DNA of 64,000 nucleotides from Agelaius tricolor (lineage: Eukaryota; Chordata; Aves; Passeriformes; Icteridae): positions 109,136,881-109,200,880 of the forward strand of contig JALJCS010000001.1 of NCBI GenBank assembly GCA_023055355.1, read 5' to 3'. Shown one piece after another: positions 47,801 to 61,257 of the stretch (position 1 is the first letter of the stretch; each line of letters starts with the position of its first letter). The position numbers and the translations under genes were made by a program. The notes beneath the pieces are model-generated. The model did not search any database and was not told where the DNA came from. It saw only the letters and a program-made list of their open reading frames with translations.

Positions 47801-50800
47801 GTAAATTCTTATTCTGATAGGCACCTTCCAAGTAGTCACAAAGTTTATTGAGGAGATTGTTGGGGTTTTATATATAGTTAAAAACACCCAAACAAACTTG
47901 AACTTGTATCAGACAATTTGCATGTATTTATTCTTGGCTAGCAACTTTAGACAGCTGTCACTTGGACAATTGTCCTTCCAAGCAATTCAATACAGTCACC
48001 TTGATGCAGGTGAAGTATAAAAAGGTTATGTTCAACTCTACATTGGATCTAAATCCTGAATAGTATTCATGTTCAGCTCTGTTTGGAATTGAATTTCATC
48101 TGAGTTATTGCACGCTCCATGTAATATTGTGAACAAATTTAGTGGAAGCAGTGGATGAAAATGTGTTTCCTTTAGAGAGGATTAATGATGGCCTAAAGTC
48201 ATGTGAGCAGTTGTCCTGCAATGTGATAGTGCTGAGGTCTTCAGGGCTGGGCTGCTGAATAAACTACAGTCTCCCAGGCAGGGACAAAATAAAAGGTCTA
48301 TCAAACCAGCACATGTCTGCACTTTGCATGAGTGAGATAATGTGGACAGCCACATACTCAGTGTGGTATTGCCCAGGGAAGGCAATGAACCCTTCATGCA
48401 TTGCAAATTGTTTAGGAGGTCTGTCATCAATGATCAAGCATTGACAGTACAAAATGCCTGTGGTAATGGTGACATGGGAGTGTGCACCAGGCAGTCTGGT
48501 ATTATCGGTGACCATCCTTTATCTGCCCCGCCTCTGTGTATCATCGTGCCAAACACGCAGCTACATGGCATTTCAACATTTCACAGGTGTTACTTATGCT
48601 AGTATGTAACTTTTCCTTAGGATGACAGCCTGCACTTTACTGCTTTCTTCCCAAGGGTATACTCCTCCCTTCTCTTTCCCTTGGTGAGTAAAGTCCTGTG
48701 AAGTTGCTCTTTGAATCCCCAGGGATTTGTTGCTGGCCTCCATGCTGGGCTGTGCAGTGATCTGCAGTCTGGAGAGCTGAGGATTTGTCCTGCATCGTGC
48801 TTTTCTTGTACCATTTCCGCACCTGTGCAATGTGTTGGAATGGTTTTCAGGACCTTGGCAGCTAGCTCTGCTCTCTCCTTGGGTGTGGCCCTCCACATTT
48901 TGCCATGCTACGTGACCAGGTGGCTCACAGTACACCTGAGCACCCTCAGATCTAAGGAGGTTGCAACACACAGCTTGTGCTAATAGTCCATTCCTCCTGA
49001 CCAGGCTTTTGCCACTTTTTAAGCTGTATGTGACAATTAAGAATGTGTGTATGCATACATATATGTGTAATTTATTGCTCTGTAGTGCCAGCTACAGTGT
49101 AATAATGGGTTTGAAGAGGGTAGTCATGAAAAACTTCATCTTTCTGGTTTTATTGTCTCAAGAACTGAATTAGAGTGAATAACCTGGAATGCTTCTTCAC
49201 TTACCTCTTTAAAACAAGCACTCAACCTGCCATGGCTCAATATCTGCAAAAGCAAAACATGACCCATTTAAAAAACCAAACTGCCTACTGTTTCAATAAG
49301 ATTTGGAGATTGTAAAAGAAATCTACCATTCCTACAAACTAGTGTTGTTCATATCATTTTCAAAATCACAGAGGGGTAACATTTCACCAGATAAGTTTTC
49401 AGTTTGTTGTGGTTACAAATACTATCTAAAGATTTAAATAGAATGTAATGTTTTCTAGTACAGACTTCTGTTGTGTTGTGTCTGGACTGCTTCAGACTTT
49501 GTTTTTTATGATGGAAGTTTGACATCTTAATTTCCTCTGAATCATATGTTATGACGTGCAAATGAAAATTTATCTTCTTTTCCTCTCCTGTCTCTACAAT
49601 TCTCCTCTCCCTTTTTTATGGTTTTTTTCCTTTTACCATTTTGCTTTCTAGGAGGGTATATTTGCTTAAAAAAAAAAACCAAACCAAAATGAAACAAAAG
49701 AGAATAATTGTCTCAGAGGAAAACAGAGATTAAAAAGTTAAGCTTTTGATAAGTCTAAAAATCTGACCAACTATACCATAAATGTTTAGCATCCAGAGTT
49801 CGGATAAAAAGAACATGAAGATCTGTTTAGTTTTTTAATGTTTCCTCTGGAGAAATTTGTGATTTTAAAAGGCTCATCAGAGGTAATTCTGGATATTTCC
49901 CCTCCCTCTTCTCCAGGGGAGTTTTGATGGTTTTGCTTCTGGAAACACGAAGGGTATCTTTTTTTTGTCTGGTGTGTCAGTTTTTATTAGATAAATTTCT
50001 GACTCTAGGACCTGAAAAAGACTCCCACTTTCCAAACATGGGAGATGTGTAGACAGTTTGTGAGGGTTTTTCCCCAAGTGTCTGCCAGGCAAAAGAGAAG
50101 CTTCCCCTGCTTGTTGCTGGCTGCTGTTCAGAGCCTTGTGCACAGCTGGGAAACTGAAAAGCTTTGTCAGGTTCACCATGTGGCCGGCTGGGAAAGCCTG
50201 GGCTGCAGAAGAGAAAAAATAAGGAGTCACCTGCAGAGGAAAAGGGTAAATAGCTAGAGAAAAACCCTACAGAGTAGGAGAGATTTGTATTCCCAGCCTT
50301 TCCCAACAGGTGCCAAGAAGGCGTGGGAGGGAAGTGGTAGATTAGGAGCAGGGGAGAAGACTCATGCCTGCCTTCCGCATACAGGAAACTCTGGTTGTCT
50401 ACCAGGTTTTAATGGTCGCCAACCACCTCCCTCCTGCATTCCAAAGCACCAGCAAATAATGGAGTGACTTTGTGCAAAGGGGACTCCAGGAGTTGCTAAT
50501 GGAGTGGTTTTGCTGTAATTTATTTAGAAAGTATCTAAAATACTTTGAGCCCAACACTAGAACTGTTGTAGCTAAAACTATGGTTAGTTATGATGCTTTT
50601 TGAAGGGTTAGCTTTAAAATTACCTTTATCAAATGTGTTGTTCTGAGCCACAGATACCAAAGCCAATCGTGGAGTATGTTGCATTGGCCTATATCCAAAC
50701 TAACAGCTTCAGAAATTTAAGTGCAGAATCAATAACTCTCTGTATTCCTTGACATTTCCTGGAAATCTCGGTGTTTCTGAACTGTACAGTTTCAACCAGT

Positions 50801-52519
50801 TTAATCTAATTCCCTCTTGCATTATTGTTCATCCACAAAATATATTTTTAGAGGTAAGACATGATGTGGGTTTTTTAATACCAAGTAGAAATTAGAATTT
50901 TCATCCAATTATCCACCAATAATAGTAGTGCAATTTAAATGCTGTTGTAGTTGTATCTCTTTAGTAGCTAACATTTAGCAGTTGAAGTGCACAGTAGCAT
51001 AATGCAGCATGACTGTAGTAATTAATATGTAATAGCAGGAAAACATGTATCTCCCTTTTTTCTTCATAAGTAATAATGTATCTGTTTTCTAGACAGATGC
51101 TTTGTTTATTTTAAAGCTTTCTGCATTAATTAGTTCTGTTTGGAGCCTAAAATAAACACACCTAAGAATAAAAATGCATTTCATGAGAACATTTCCTCTT
51201 AGAAGTTTCTCTTGCTTAATGGAGAATATTGCGATATGGAAGTAATTGTGGGATTATAGGCAAAGAGTTGGAAGGACTATTCCACTTAATTTACATTTTT
51301 GCCCACAACACTATAGGGAACCAGTGGGTTTGGAGCCATTCCCATTTTCTTCATACTGGTTTCATAAAGTTTATTCTAACCAATATTGAGGCACTTCTCT
51401 GTAATAATTATTATGAGAAATAATTTTAATGAATTCCGGAAGCCTTAGGTGTACGCTGTTATTTGGAATAAATGCTAAGTTATAGTATTGTAATTCAGAT
51501 GTAAAATGAGGTATCCAGCTGATTTTTATGAAGTCAGGAGAAGATATTTTAGTAATAATAGTTCCTTGTGCTTAAAACTCTTCATTTGTAAATGATGGAA
51601 AATCTGTACATCAAAGAAGTTATCAAGGAGTGTAAACACTTTATACATTTCATAAAAGAGCTTTTTGAAGCTCACACGCTATCAAACCCAAATTTTCCAA
51701 AACAGCTGCTATGTTGGGCACCTCAGTACTGGGGGGCTGACTTGAGACACATTTCAGTTGAAAGGTACCAAATGATACCCTGGTATGAGGTGTAATAGGA
51801 TTTACATCACATGATTTTAATCTGTTTAATGAGAGCTTCTGTGGAGAAGAGAGACTACATTAATTTCATATTTAAATACAGTTTGATTAATTATTGCCAT
51901 TTTTCATTCTGCTAAGTAGTTTTCAGAGTCAGAACCATACATTAATTTTTTCTGTCTCAGGACCATCACATCAGCTTTCCAAAGCCAGCATGTTAAACAT
52001 GTAGTTCACTTTGTTGATTATGAAATTTGGCTTTGATCAAATTAGCAGTCCAATTTGCAGTTTGTTTACTGTCTTTCACATCTTAACAGCCTCATCTTAG
52101 TAACACCGTGCTCACAAGGATGGCTTTCTGCCTCTTGCTCTGTGACAGCCTATATTCTACTGTGCCTGACCTGGGCAAAGTCCCCATGTTGCTAGCAAAA
52201 GGCTTTTAGTTTTCCATTTATAGTTTCAGACTATCTGCTACCCAAGGAAAAAAATCTCCGATTTTATAAATTTCAAATTACATCTTTAGTTACTTTTAGG
52301 TATCTAGAGCTAGAGCTGCTGAAGGACACTTTGGTGCTTTAGTTAACTAACTCCTGGGCATCTGTTCCCTAGACTGAATTAGAACTGCAGGTGAGACCTA
52401 GGTTTCCTACCTAGTAATGTGAGACAATCTATAAGCTTCCTCTGCTGAGCACTTACAGCCAGCTAAAAGGAAACACTGGGCACAGGAGTGTATTAGAAAT
52501 TCTGCCTTACTCTTGAGCT

Positions 52520-53045
52520 ACATAGAATCATAGAATATCCTGAGTTGGAAGGGCAAAGTCCAACTCCTGGCCATGCACAGGACACCCCAAGAGTCACACC
52601 ACGTGCCCGAGAGCATTGTCCAAACATTTCTTGAACCCTGTCAGGCTGGTGCTGTGACCACTTCCCTGGGGAGCCTGTTCCTGTGCCCAGCCATCCTCTG
52701 GGTGAAGCACCTTTTCCTGATGTCAAACCTAAACCACCCCTGACACAACTTCAGGCCATCCCCTCAGGCTATGTCACTGGGCACCACAGAGAAGAGATCA
52801 GTGCCTGCCCCTCCTCTTGCCCTCATGAGGAAGTTTAGACTGCAGTGGGTCTCCCCTCAGTCTCCTCCAGGCTGAACAAGCCAAGTGACCTCAGCCACTC
52901 CTCATACAGCTTCTCCTCAAGATCCTTCACCATTTTTGTAACCTTCCTTTAGAAGCTTTCTAACAGCTTAATGTCCTTGTTACGTTGTGGCACCCAAAAA
53001 TATACACAGGACTCAAGGTAAGGCCAGGTGCAGTGTCATGTAGAG
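52520..53045 (-). mobile_element. CR1 LINE 3' region, minus orientation
   Basis: On the plus strand it opens with 'ATAGAATCATAGAATATCCT', the reverse complement of the CR1 3' terminus. It continues with 'GAGTTGGAAGGGCAAAGTCC', 'CTGTTCCTGTGCCCAGCC', 'CACTGGGCACCACAGAGAAG', 'CCTCCAGGCTGAACAAGCC' and 'AGGCCAGGTGCAGTGTC', all in the expected order. It is the longest and best-kept CR1 in the window, about 525 bases, covering the 3' UTR and the extreme end of ORF2. It is 5' truncated and inactive. Confidence 0.92.
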
Positions 53046-56000
53046 ATGCCCAGGAAAAGCCAGCTTGGTTAACCAGCACAGAGCAGCCACATCAGTGCCC
53101 TCTTTGGCAGAGACTGATAATATATGTGGCTCTGCAAGATTATTTCCTTTTTGCCCTATAATCATTTAATGTAATGCTGCAAGACTTTTTCAAGTGCCAT
53201 AGACTTTCCAGGCTGCTTGAGCTCCTGTTGACAGCAGCAGTTTTTTGTGAAAGCATGGGGAAGAGATGAAGATTGATGGTACCTAAGAAAGAGCTGATTT
53301 CCAGAGACTGATTGCTCTGTCTGTGGTACAGATACTCCTAAGTTTGCAGAAAAGGAATCATATTTCTTATCTCTATGTACAAATACTTCATCTAAAAGAA
53401 GTAAGTGTTGCAGTAAGCTAAATTAGACAATTTATGTTAAATCTGTACTAATCAGTGCAGACCATTTAGAGTTAGTGACAGGCACTGTACACTCTCACAA
53501 AACAGAAGACCTACAAGCATAGCAGAGAGAGACCTGCTAAATCAAAACCACTGATGAAATAGGTTCTTTATCACTGTGAATTGCATTCAGAAATGAAAAA
53601 AGGAAAGGGGTTACATTTGTTAGTTGTGGCTTCTGATTGGGGGGACTTAATTTTAACTCCAAGCCACTCTCTTCTTCTCCAAAATGCTTTTGCTATTTAT
53701 CCTTTATTGCTTAACAGAAAAAGTACTTTCAAGTTCCTATCTCTTAGAACAAAACATACACATGTTTATTTCCACTCTTTACTTTGAAAGAGATAGTTTT
53801 GATGAATATTTACACTAAGAAGATTATCTAGTGATACAGCTCTGGCCCAACAGCAAGATTCAAAATCATGAGAGTGAAGATGTGAGGCTAATTCATATCA
53901 AACTTCCTCACTTTCTCTTGTACTGAAACACAAAGAGTTTCAAGTACAATAATTTATGTTAATATGATTTTTTTTGCATATAAATTTTTTCTGGATGTCT
54001 TTCAGGTTCAGGAGAGTTTAAATATTCTCTCAGTTATTCATTGTTGAATAATCCCTGCTCCTGCTTTTGGTGCTAGTTCTTTTCTGCTTTTTCAAGTCCC
54101 TTTATAGTACCATTTTACCACTAATAGCTCAAAAAATACAGATTTAAGATACCAACCTAGGAAGGTGAAGAACCAAGGATGCCAACATAAATCAGTCACT
54201 TTCTGCATAAAGACACAAGTGATTTTTTTTTTTCTTTAGCCATCCTAAATTTGGATCAGAAAACAATAACCAGGTCTGTGAGAACCAACGTGTGTGGTAT
54301 ATTTTCCCCTACTGTTGCATATCTGTGCTCTGGTATTGCACATTAATTAATACACGTAAGGCGTTTGCCCAACACTAACTTTGTAGTTCTTTGCAACATG
54401 TTCTCTGCTTCTGTAGAGCTGCTTACTGAAGGACTTGCTGCCACCCTTCTGCAGTTCTTTCTCCTATCCTCTAATTGAGCCCCTTTCATAGTTCTAATTT
54501 GTCTGCCAAATGACTTATCAGTTGGAAAGGCTCAAGTCAGATACTACTTCCTTTTTTTTTTTTTTTTTGCTTGTTTTTACCTGAGTGCTGCCAGAAGAAA
54601 GAAGGGGTTAAAGCGTGGGAGGATTGCTAAGAAAAAGGGTTTGGTTACTGACACACAGGACTGCATCTCACACACGATAGTTTGTTTATTCTTCTGTAAA
54701 CAGCAGAAAGAATTATCATCATCATGGTAAGGCAAACAACACTCTTTTATTCCCTTTTTAAACCCCATCAGAAATCTTCATGTTGGTACACAATTACTTT
54801 TTTTAAATCATAAAATCTACTGATCTCCATTAGTTTTATAGGGCGTTTCTTTAACCAACAGATGCTCCTCTTGACAGAAGGGGAGGGGGGAAAGATTTTA
54901 GTTTATGGAAATAACTAGCTCTGGGGAAGAGGAGATGGGAGCAGACATGCCTTTTCTGACATGCCCGTTCTTATTTATCTCCCTTCTCTCCTAAATACTC
55001 ATGTAAGGATCTGTTTCATTTTATCAATGCTTCTTTGTCTTTCCTGAGCTTTTTTGAAAGATTTCCATTCATTTATTTTATGTGATTTGCTCCTTTCAGT
55101 TTTGCTGTTCTTTTCTAATACATCCAATATCTAAATCTTGGTGTTTGACACCTAAGAAATATTATGGTATAAAATAATTTTTATATATGCATCTATGCTT
55201 CTTGAGCTGATTATTTCTTTTACAAAAAATCCCTTAAACATGCAGGCTCATAAATCTCATTAATCTATATGCTGTTGGAAAATAGTCAATTTTCGATGTA
55301 CATTTGAACTAAAAATCTCCTTTTACAGTGAAAAAATAAATTGGAAGCAGACAGGTCCTGTTCTCTTGAAGATATTAAATGTTTCACTAAAATACCCTGA
55401 CTTACTAGAAAATACAGTATGTGTAAAAATATGACTATTAAGAAAACTTACATGTGGTTCACTTCACTCTGCTCAAGTCTTGCATTTATAGCCCCTTGCT
55501 TACTCAGGTAAGTTCCTGAATCTAAATAAATGTATTCCCTGCACAAATTGCTCAGGTAAAACTGAAATTGTTTAAAATCCAGTTATTGGTATTTATATCT
55601 TCTATCTGCATAGCAGGCAAAGAGCTGGAAAAGACAGGGAGTGAATTCCATGCTAGAGAGGACCTGTTAAATTTAAAGTGTGTTTTTTTTCTCTAACTCT
55701 GAAGAGGACACTGTCAACCTGGAACATGGTATAGTTAAGACAAATGCTAAAAAAGGTTTAGAGAATATATGCCAAACTCTTCATATTCAGAAGGAAGTTT
55801 GGGAGTTAAAATAACATAAGCCATATTTTCCTAATAGTAACCCCCTCTTTGTGTCTTTGAGAAGGGTCAGCATAAACAATGAACAATGAGTATAGTGAAT
55901 TGAAGTAATTCAAATCCATTTGACAGCAAGGTCAGTTAAACTGGTTAAATTTAGAGATCATTTAGATTAACTTAAAATATAACTGCTTTTTTCCCTTCAG

Positions 56001-58899
56001 TAAATCACAACAAGAATTGACTCAGGTCAAATGTTTTAAGTACATTTTTTCCCCATGCTTTTAAAAGAAGAAAATAAGCACCAAGCCTTTATTTCCATCT
56101 GCAACTCACTCCTTCTCTCTCTGCCAGTAGCTGTGGCACTCACCTGTAGGAAAGCAGTATGAAAACTCTTCTCTGTAAGACTCGAGTGGGTCTTGTGCTT
56201 CTCAGACTTTTCTCTCTCTTAGCTTTGATTTGTACATTGTTCCTTCCAGTTTTTCTACTAATATTTTCACAGCACGTTCAGCCAGCAATACTCCAGAGCA
56301 ATTTTCAGCCTCACAAAGCCCAGCACTGTTACTGTGATATATTTCAGTCTCAGTCTCTGCAGAATGCTAAAGCCTGAAGAGTAATAGTTTATTTATTTAA
56401 ATGTTTTTGGCTAAAGCACTTTTTGGGATGTCATGTGACTGCTAGAACTTCCAGGCTTTCTGTTTCTCATGGCTGGGTGAATTATGATAGTGTGATTTAA
56501 AGATACTTGACATTACTGGCTTTCCAGCATGAATTTCCAAGGGTCCTACACTATTAGAATTGTTGAGGAGAGAAGGGTCTCAGAAGTTTTCATGTTACCT
56601 GAAATCCAGTCATTTATGACCTTCTAATGAATGATAAAGCTTAAATTTATTCTTCACTAAATGGTTTGTTGGTTTTTTCCCCTCTGAAGATGAACATATG
56701 CTGGAAAATAAATGTTTAAATTAAAGAACTGTCCACAGTAGATATTACCATCTATTAGTTACCACAAAGTTGCTAATGACTAGTAAAAATACTCCTTTTT
56801 TCTCTAATGTGTGCTCTAAGAAGTGTGTTTATTTATGTTCAGCTGACTCAGATGAACTCATCTAAGAAAATAACATCCAACTGATCCCTCAAGACACATC
56901 CTGAAGTTTTGATTCAACAGATCATAGTAGCTTATGCTCTCTTTTCACTGGAGACCAGCAAAGCACATGTTTAATTGCACTGTTAAATTAGGGGTTTGGC
57001 TGTGGCAACTTACATTAGCTAATGAGAAAAAAAACCCAGCCGAAAACAGAGGAAATATTTTAATGCGAGCATAAACAGGTATGAATATAAATACAAACAA
57101 AATTTACATTTCTTGGTTAAGAAGGCAGCAGCATTTTGCTTTCAGATTAAACACGGCTTTCAAGGTTCATGCAGAGTGCTTGAAATGGCTTCCTCCACAC
57201 TGTCCAAGGAATGGATAGGCAGGTCCTCTAGATTTTTCAGTTGCCAATGCCTTTGATCAGGTATTTCTCAAGCAGTTAATGTTTTAAGAATAGGCATGCT
57301 TGAGCATAAGCACATTGAAGAAGCCTGATCTGCAGAGCAAGGGTATTTCTTGCCTTCTGAAATCAAACACTTCCATGCAGTGCTCTCAAGTCAAGCATTC
57401 TTGTGCTGTGCTCTGGCAGGCTGGGTCCCACTCGAGAGTCCCTTGGGATGCTCGGTCTCTGTGCCCTCTTGCACTGACAATACTGGCTCACCTACATTTA
57501 TCTGACTTAAAATACAAGCTCTTCAGGGCAAGTACCCGGTCTTTTATGTGTTTTGAAAGAGCTGTATATAATTAAGGTACTTTGTATGAAGAAATTACTT
57601 CAAAACAGTTTACATAGGGCAGCTATTTCAAGATCAAGGAAAAATCTTTAGCCTTGTTCCCTGAGGAAACAAGGCTTATGTGACTGGACCGGCTGGCTGT
57701 CCCTCCTCACTTCCATTCAACACCTTTTGAACTTATGGTTGTAGTTTAAACTACATTTGAAAGGGGGAGACGTCTCAATGATAATTAAGTTCCCATGGAC
57801 TTTATGAAAATCAGTGGCTGGGAAGAGAGAAATCCAGATCCCCAGTTCAAATAACTAATTTTTCTAGGTGTAATCTTGCAAACTAAAAACTTGACAGTAA
57901 GTGTAATAACAATGGTCAGGTTGATAATGTAGTCCCAACTACTTTAGAAGACTGACAGCTATTTCCATCCACTTGTTAATATGATGGTTTACACCATAAT
58001 AAAGTTAAATTTCCCCTGTTTTGGTGTTCCAACAGTTTTTAGCATGAACAATATAGTCATCCTCCTCATACTTGTAGTTATTATGAATTATGGGAGAAAT
58101 TAGTATCTTTCCTTATTACCTTGCATTAAGTGTGAAATTTTTGTATTTTTGCTTATTTTAGCTGGCAATGTTCATTATTGTCATCTTATTCTTTCCCTGT
58201 AATTAGTTAGTACTGGCAATACATAGATAGAATAAGAAATTAGTAATTGGGCTGCATTACTCATGATCTGATAGGGAAATACATAGTTAGTTTTGTTATC
58301 ACTAAAGCACTTTACCCATCTGAGCTGTATGAACTTAATGCAGCCCTTAATATTGCTCTTTACTTAATTGTTTTGGTTCTACTGGTTGAAAGAAGTCCTC
58401 AAAGGGAGTGGAAAAAGACAGGCATTAACTTTCTCATTTTCAGATTATTTCACTGTCTAATAAAACCTAAACCCCAAACAACACAAAAACTTGAGCTTAA
58501 GGTAATGACCATAGACTTGCCTATTTGAAGGCCAGCGGTGGAAGATCACTGTGTGAGGACACAGGTCTTGGTCGGTGCTACAGCTGCTTATCAGCTCAAT
58601 GAGTGACATTGGTCAACAGAGGTAGGCAAAGACAAGGGTTCCATGGATTTCTGTTAGGTTGCAATATAAGTCAACTCTACCTTTTCCCCAATTTAGGCTC
58701 TATGTTTTTCATGGTTTTTGTTATTTTTCATTTGATTGGGCAAGCCTTGCTGCTGCACGTTCACTGATGTTAAATAGGTTCTACGTGGCTCTCCCGAGAC
58801 AAAACTGCGTAGGCTGTTGATTAAGAAAAAATAACTAACTTAACACTTTTCCAGCTGGAGGAGGAAGTGACTCCATAAAAAAGGTCCTAATTTTCTTCA

Positions 58900-60500
58900 A
58901 TAGCCAAGGGGGCAGACACACCGCAGGCCGGGCACCCCGGCCAGCTGCAGGCGGGCTGACCTGGTGTCTCCCCCGCCTCCGCGCTGGGCCCTCAGACGCT
59001 CCGAAGTGAGACTTGCGTGGTCCTTCCTGTTGAAGCTGTTCCACTTCATATAAGTCATTAAGCGTTAATTAGAAGAGGACTTGTTGAGCATTCATTAAAC
59101 ATTAAATACTAATTGAGCGCCCGGGGAGAGCGCCGGCACCATTCGGCCGCGGAGTCATTCTCACGCCGGCCCGAACGGGGCCGGGGGCAGGCGGGGCAGC
59201 CCTTGCCGCCGGCAGCCGTGTCCCCAGCCGGGGGCGGCGTGCCCGGGGCGGCCAGGCAGGGCAGGCATAGTCGGGCGGCACAGACGGCAACCAGCCACGC
59301 CCGCCGGTGCGAGGTGGAAGGTGCGGGTTCAGCTCCCCGCAGGGCTTTGAACCCCCATGTCCCACAAGGGCCCTGGCGGCTGGGCGGGGCCGGCCCCCGC
59401 ACACTTCCCGGGGCTGGGGGAAAGCCACGCCTGCTCCCGGCACCTCCGAGCGGCCGGCATTGGGGGGCGGCCGGGTCACGGCCGCTCTACACCCTCCGCT
59501 GCCCCGCAGTCATCGTGCCGGGCGGGGACGAGCCGGTGCCCGTGCCCTGCGCCGCCCCTCTCCCGGCCCGGGCGCCGGCTCACGCCGGGCAGCCCGCACT
59601 GCAGCTCGCCGGGGCGGCGGCGGCGCGAACCGCCCTTCTCCAACCCTCGGTGCTTTTCTCTCAACATCAAAGGGCGTCGGTTTTGCCCGGGGCGGCGTTT
59701 TGCCCTCAATAACAAGGCGGCGGCAGCCGCAGCGCGGGCTGCTAGGGCACCTACGGGGCACGGCGCCCACTCGCGCCCCGCCGCCCCCTCGACGGCCTCA
59801 CCCGTGGCCGGGGGCACCCGCGCTTCCCGCTGCCCCGCGGCCCTCGCTGGGGGCCGGTCCGGCGCTGCCGCCGCCCCTCCCTCCGCGGCCGGGAGGGGCG
59901 GCCCGGCCAGGTAGAGCCGCTGCCCGCGGCGGGGCGGTGGCTCGGGGCGGGCTGCGGGGGCGGGCCGGGGCGGAGCGCACAGACGGCCGGCGCCGGGGCA
60001 GCCGCGCTACGGGTAGCGGCGGCGTGTGTGGGGCGGCTTCGCGCAGGGGCCGCCGAGCCGAGCCGAGCCGGGCGGTGAGTGTCGGGCGCTCGGCGGGCTG
60101 GGGAGGTGAGGAGAGGCGAGGATGCGGTGCGGCCGGCGGCGGGTAAAGCCCGCCACGGCACCTTCCTTCTGCTTATCTCGTTTTGGAATGGGGGAGGACA
60201 GTGGCAGCCTCGGGCGGCTCTACCCTCCTGGTAACGCGCGGAACGGGGGCTGTGGCTCCTGCGGCGAGGTGGTGCTGGGCTGGTTCTCTGCAGCCGTACC
60301 TGGGGCTGCGCGGAGGGCGCGGGGGCTTCAACTCCGGCCCGCCCTGGGCGCTGGGACATGCCGGGCACTGACAGTGGCAGGAGAGCTGGGTGTCTGCAGC
60401 AGAAACAAGTTGGAAACTGCCGAAGCAGGGTCCGTGCTGCCGAGGGAACCCGCTCTCCTCGAGAGGTCTGGTGCGCCGGGGTAGAAAGTACTCGCGGTGT
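58900..60500 (+). promoter_or_regulatory. Second CpG island; likely internal CRYBG1 promoter
   Basis: GC content and CpG density rise sharply in AT-rich intron 2, with many GGGCGG (Sp1-type) boxes, for example between 59925 and 59980. A strong first-exon donor, GGCG|GTGAGT, lies at 60074/60075, only 1,183 bases before exon 3. Together these suggest an internal promoter whose first exon ends at 60074 and splices to exon 3. The frame entering exon 3 in phase 0 is open back to about 59.3 kb but contains no ATG. Such a transcript would therefore have a non-coding leader and could start at the in-frame ATG at 61996 or another downstream site. An antisense or unrelated transcript from this island cannot be excluded. 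Confidence 0.6.
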
Positions 60501-61257
60501 TTTGAAATAGACGTCTCAAAACAAGTATTCATCGTACCGGCATGTAAAAAGGGCTAATGTATTAAAATGCAAATATGCATGTGTTCTCGGCGATGCTGTT
60601 GCGTGTTTCCTGTTTACCATGTTAATTAGAAGTTGTAAGGCAGAACTTCGCCAAGAGTAATCCAGGGCAGTGTTTGACCCAGTAATGCTCACTGAGTGAT
60701 GCAGTGGCTTTTATAGTTCTGAGATTTTTAGCCCATAACACAACCCAAATATTTATTGAACTCAATTAATGAGAAATGTATGAATTGTAAGACAACTTAC
60801 ACCTTTGAAACTATTCTCTACCGGCACAAGTGTGAAGTGAAAACTAACTCAGCCAGGATGGAGAGAAAGTTAAATTCCCCACTCTTGTTTTTGTAAGGAA
60901 AATTTTGACTGTGAAGTTTGACCCCAGTCTTGCAGGCACCAGGATGCTTTTCTGTACCATTTTGGGTGACGTTAACTAATTGTGCAAAATTTTGAGATTT
61001 GGGATATATAAAGCTGCCATTATAAAGCAAGATGAGCACACTTGCAAACAAATGCAGGAAAAAACATACAGAAGCATCGTGGAGTCCTAATTGTTTTTCA
61101 AGACTTTTATTGTTCTTTTTTTGAGAGCTAGTATTGTTCAGTAAACTGTTTTGTTTCCATTCACTGTGTCCTTTTAATTTAGAGGTAGTCTTAGAACAAA
61201 ATAAATATATTATAGAAACAATTTTGACATTAACCAAATGTTTGTTTGTTTTTGTAG

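Larger units (their letters stand above)
38965..61257 (+). other. CRYBG1 intron 2 (22,293 bp)
   Basis: It begins GTAGGA and ends TTTGTTTGTTTTTGTAG. The intervals 39.0-41.8, 41.9-52.5, 53.1-58.8 and 60.5-61.25 kb are AT-rich and show no gene I can support; open frames there are 149 codons or fewer and look random. It contains two CR1 fragments (41.8 and 52.5-53.0 kb), small homopolymers (for example T17 at 54552-54568), a short (GT)n, and a 1.6-kb CpG island near its 3' end. The 48.2-49.0 kb interval has several overlapping minus-strand frames that I could not assign. Confidence 0.8.

Noticed and set aside
48180..48971. Cluster of minus-strand frames, considered as a Harbinger transposase or SANT-type remnant
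   Set aside because: I could not align the pieces to the catalytic or Myb-like motifs of that family in a convincing order, and no terminal inverted repeats were seen.
59102..60368. Long Pro/Arg/Ala-rich frames on both strands in the second CpG island, up to 279 codons
   Set aside because: This is a composition artefact. The longest frame begins at a GTG and contains no ATG, and the products are low complexity without homology.
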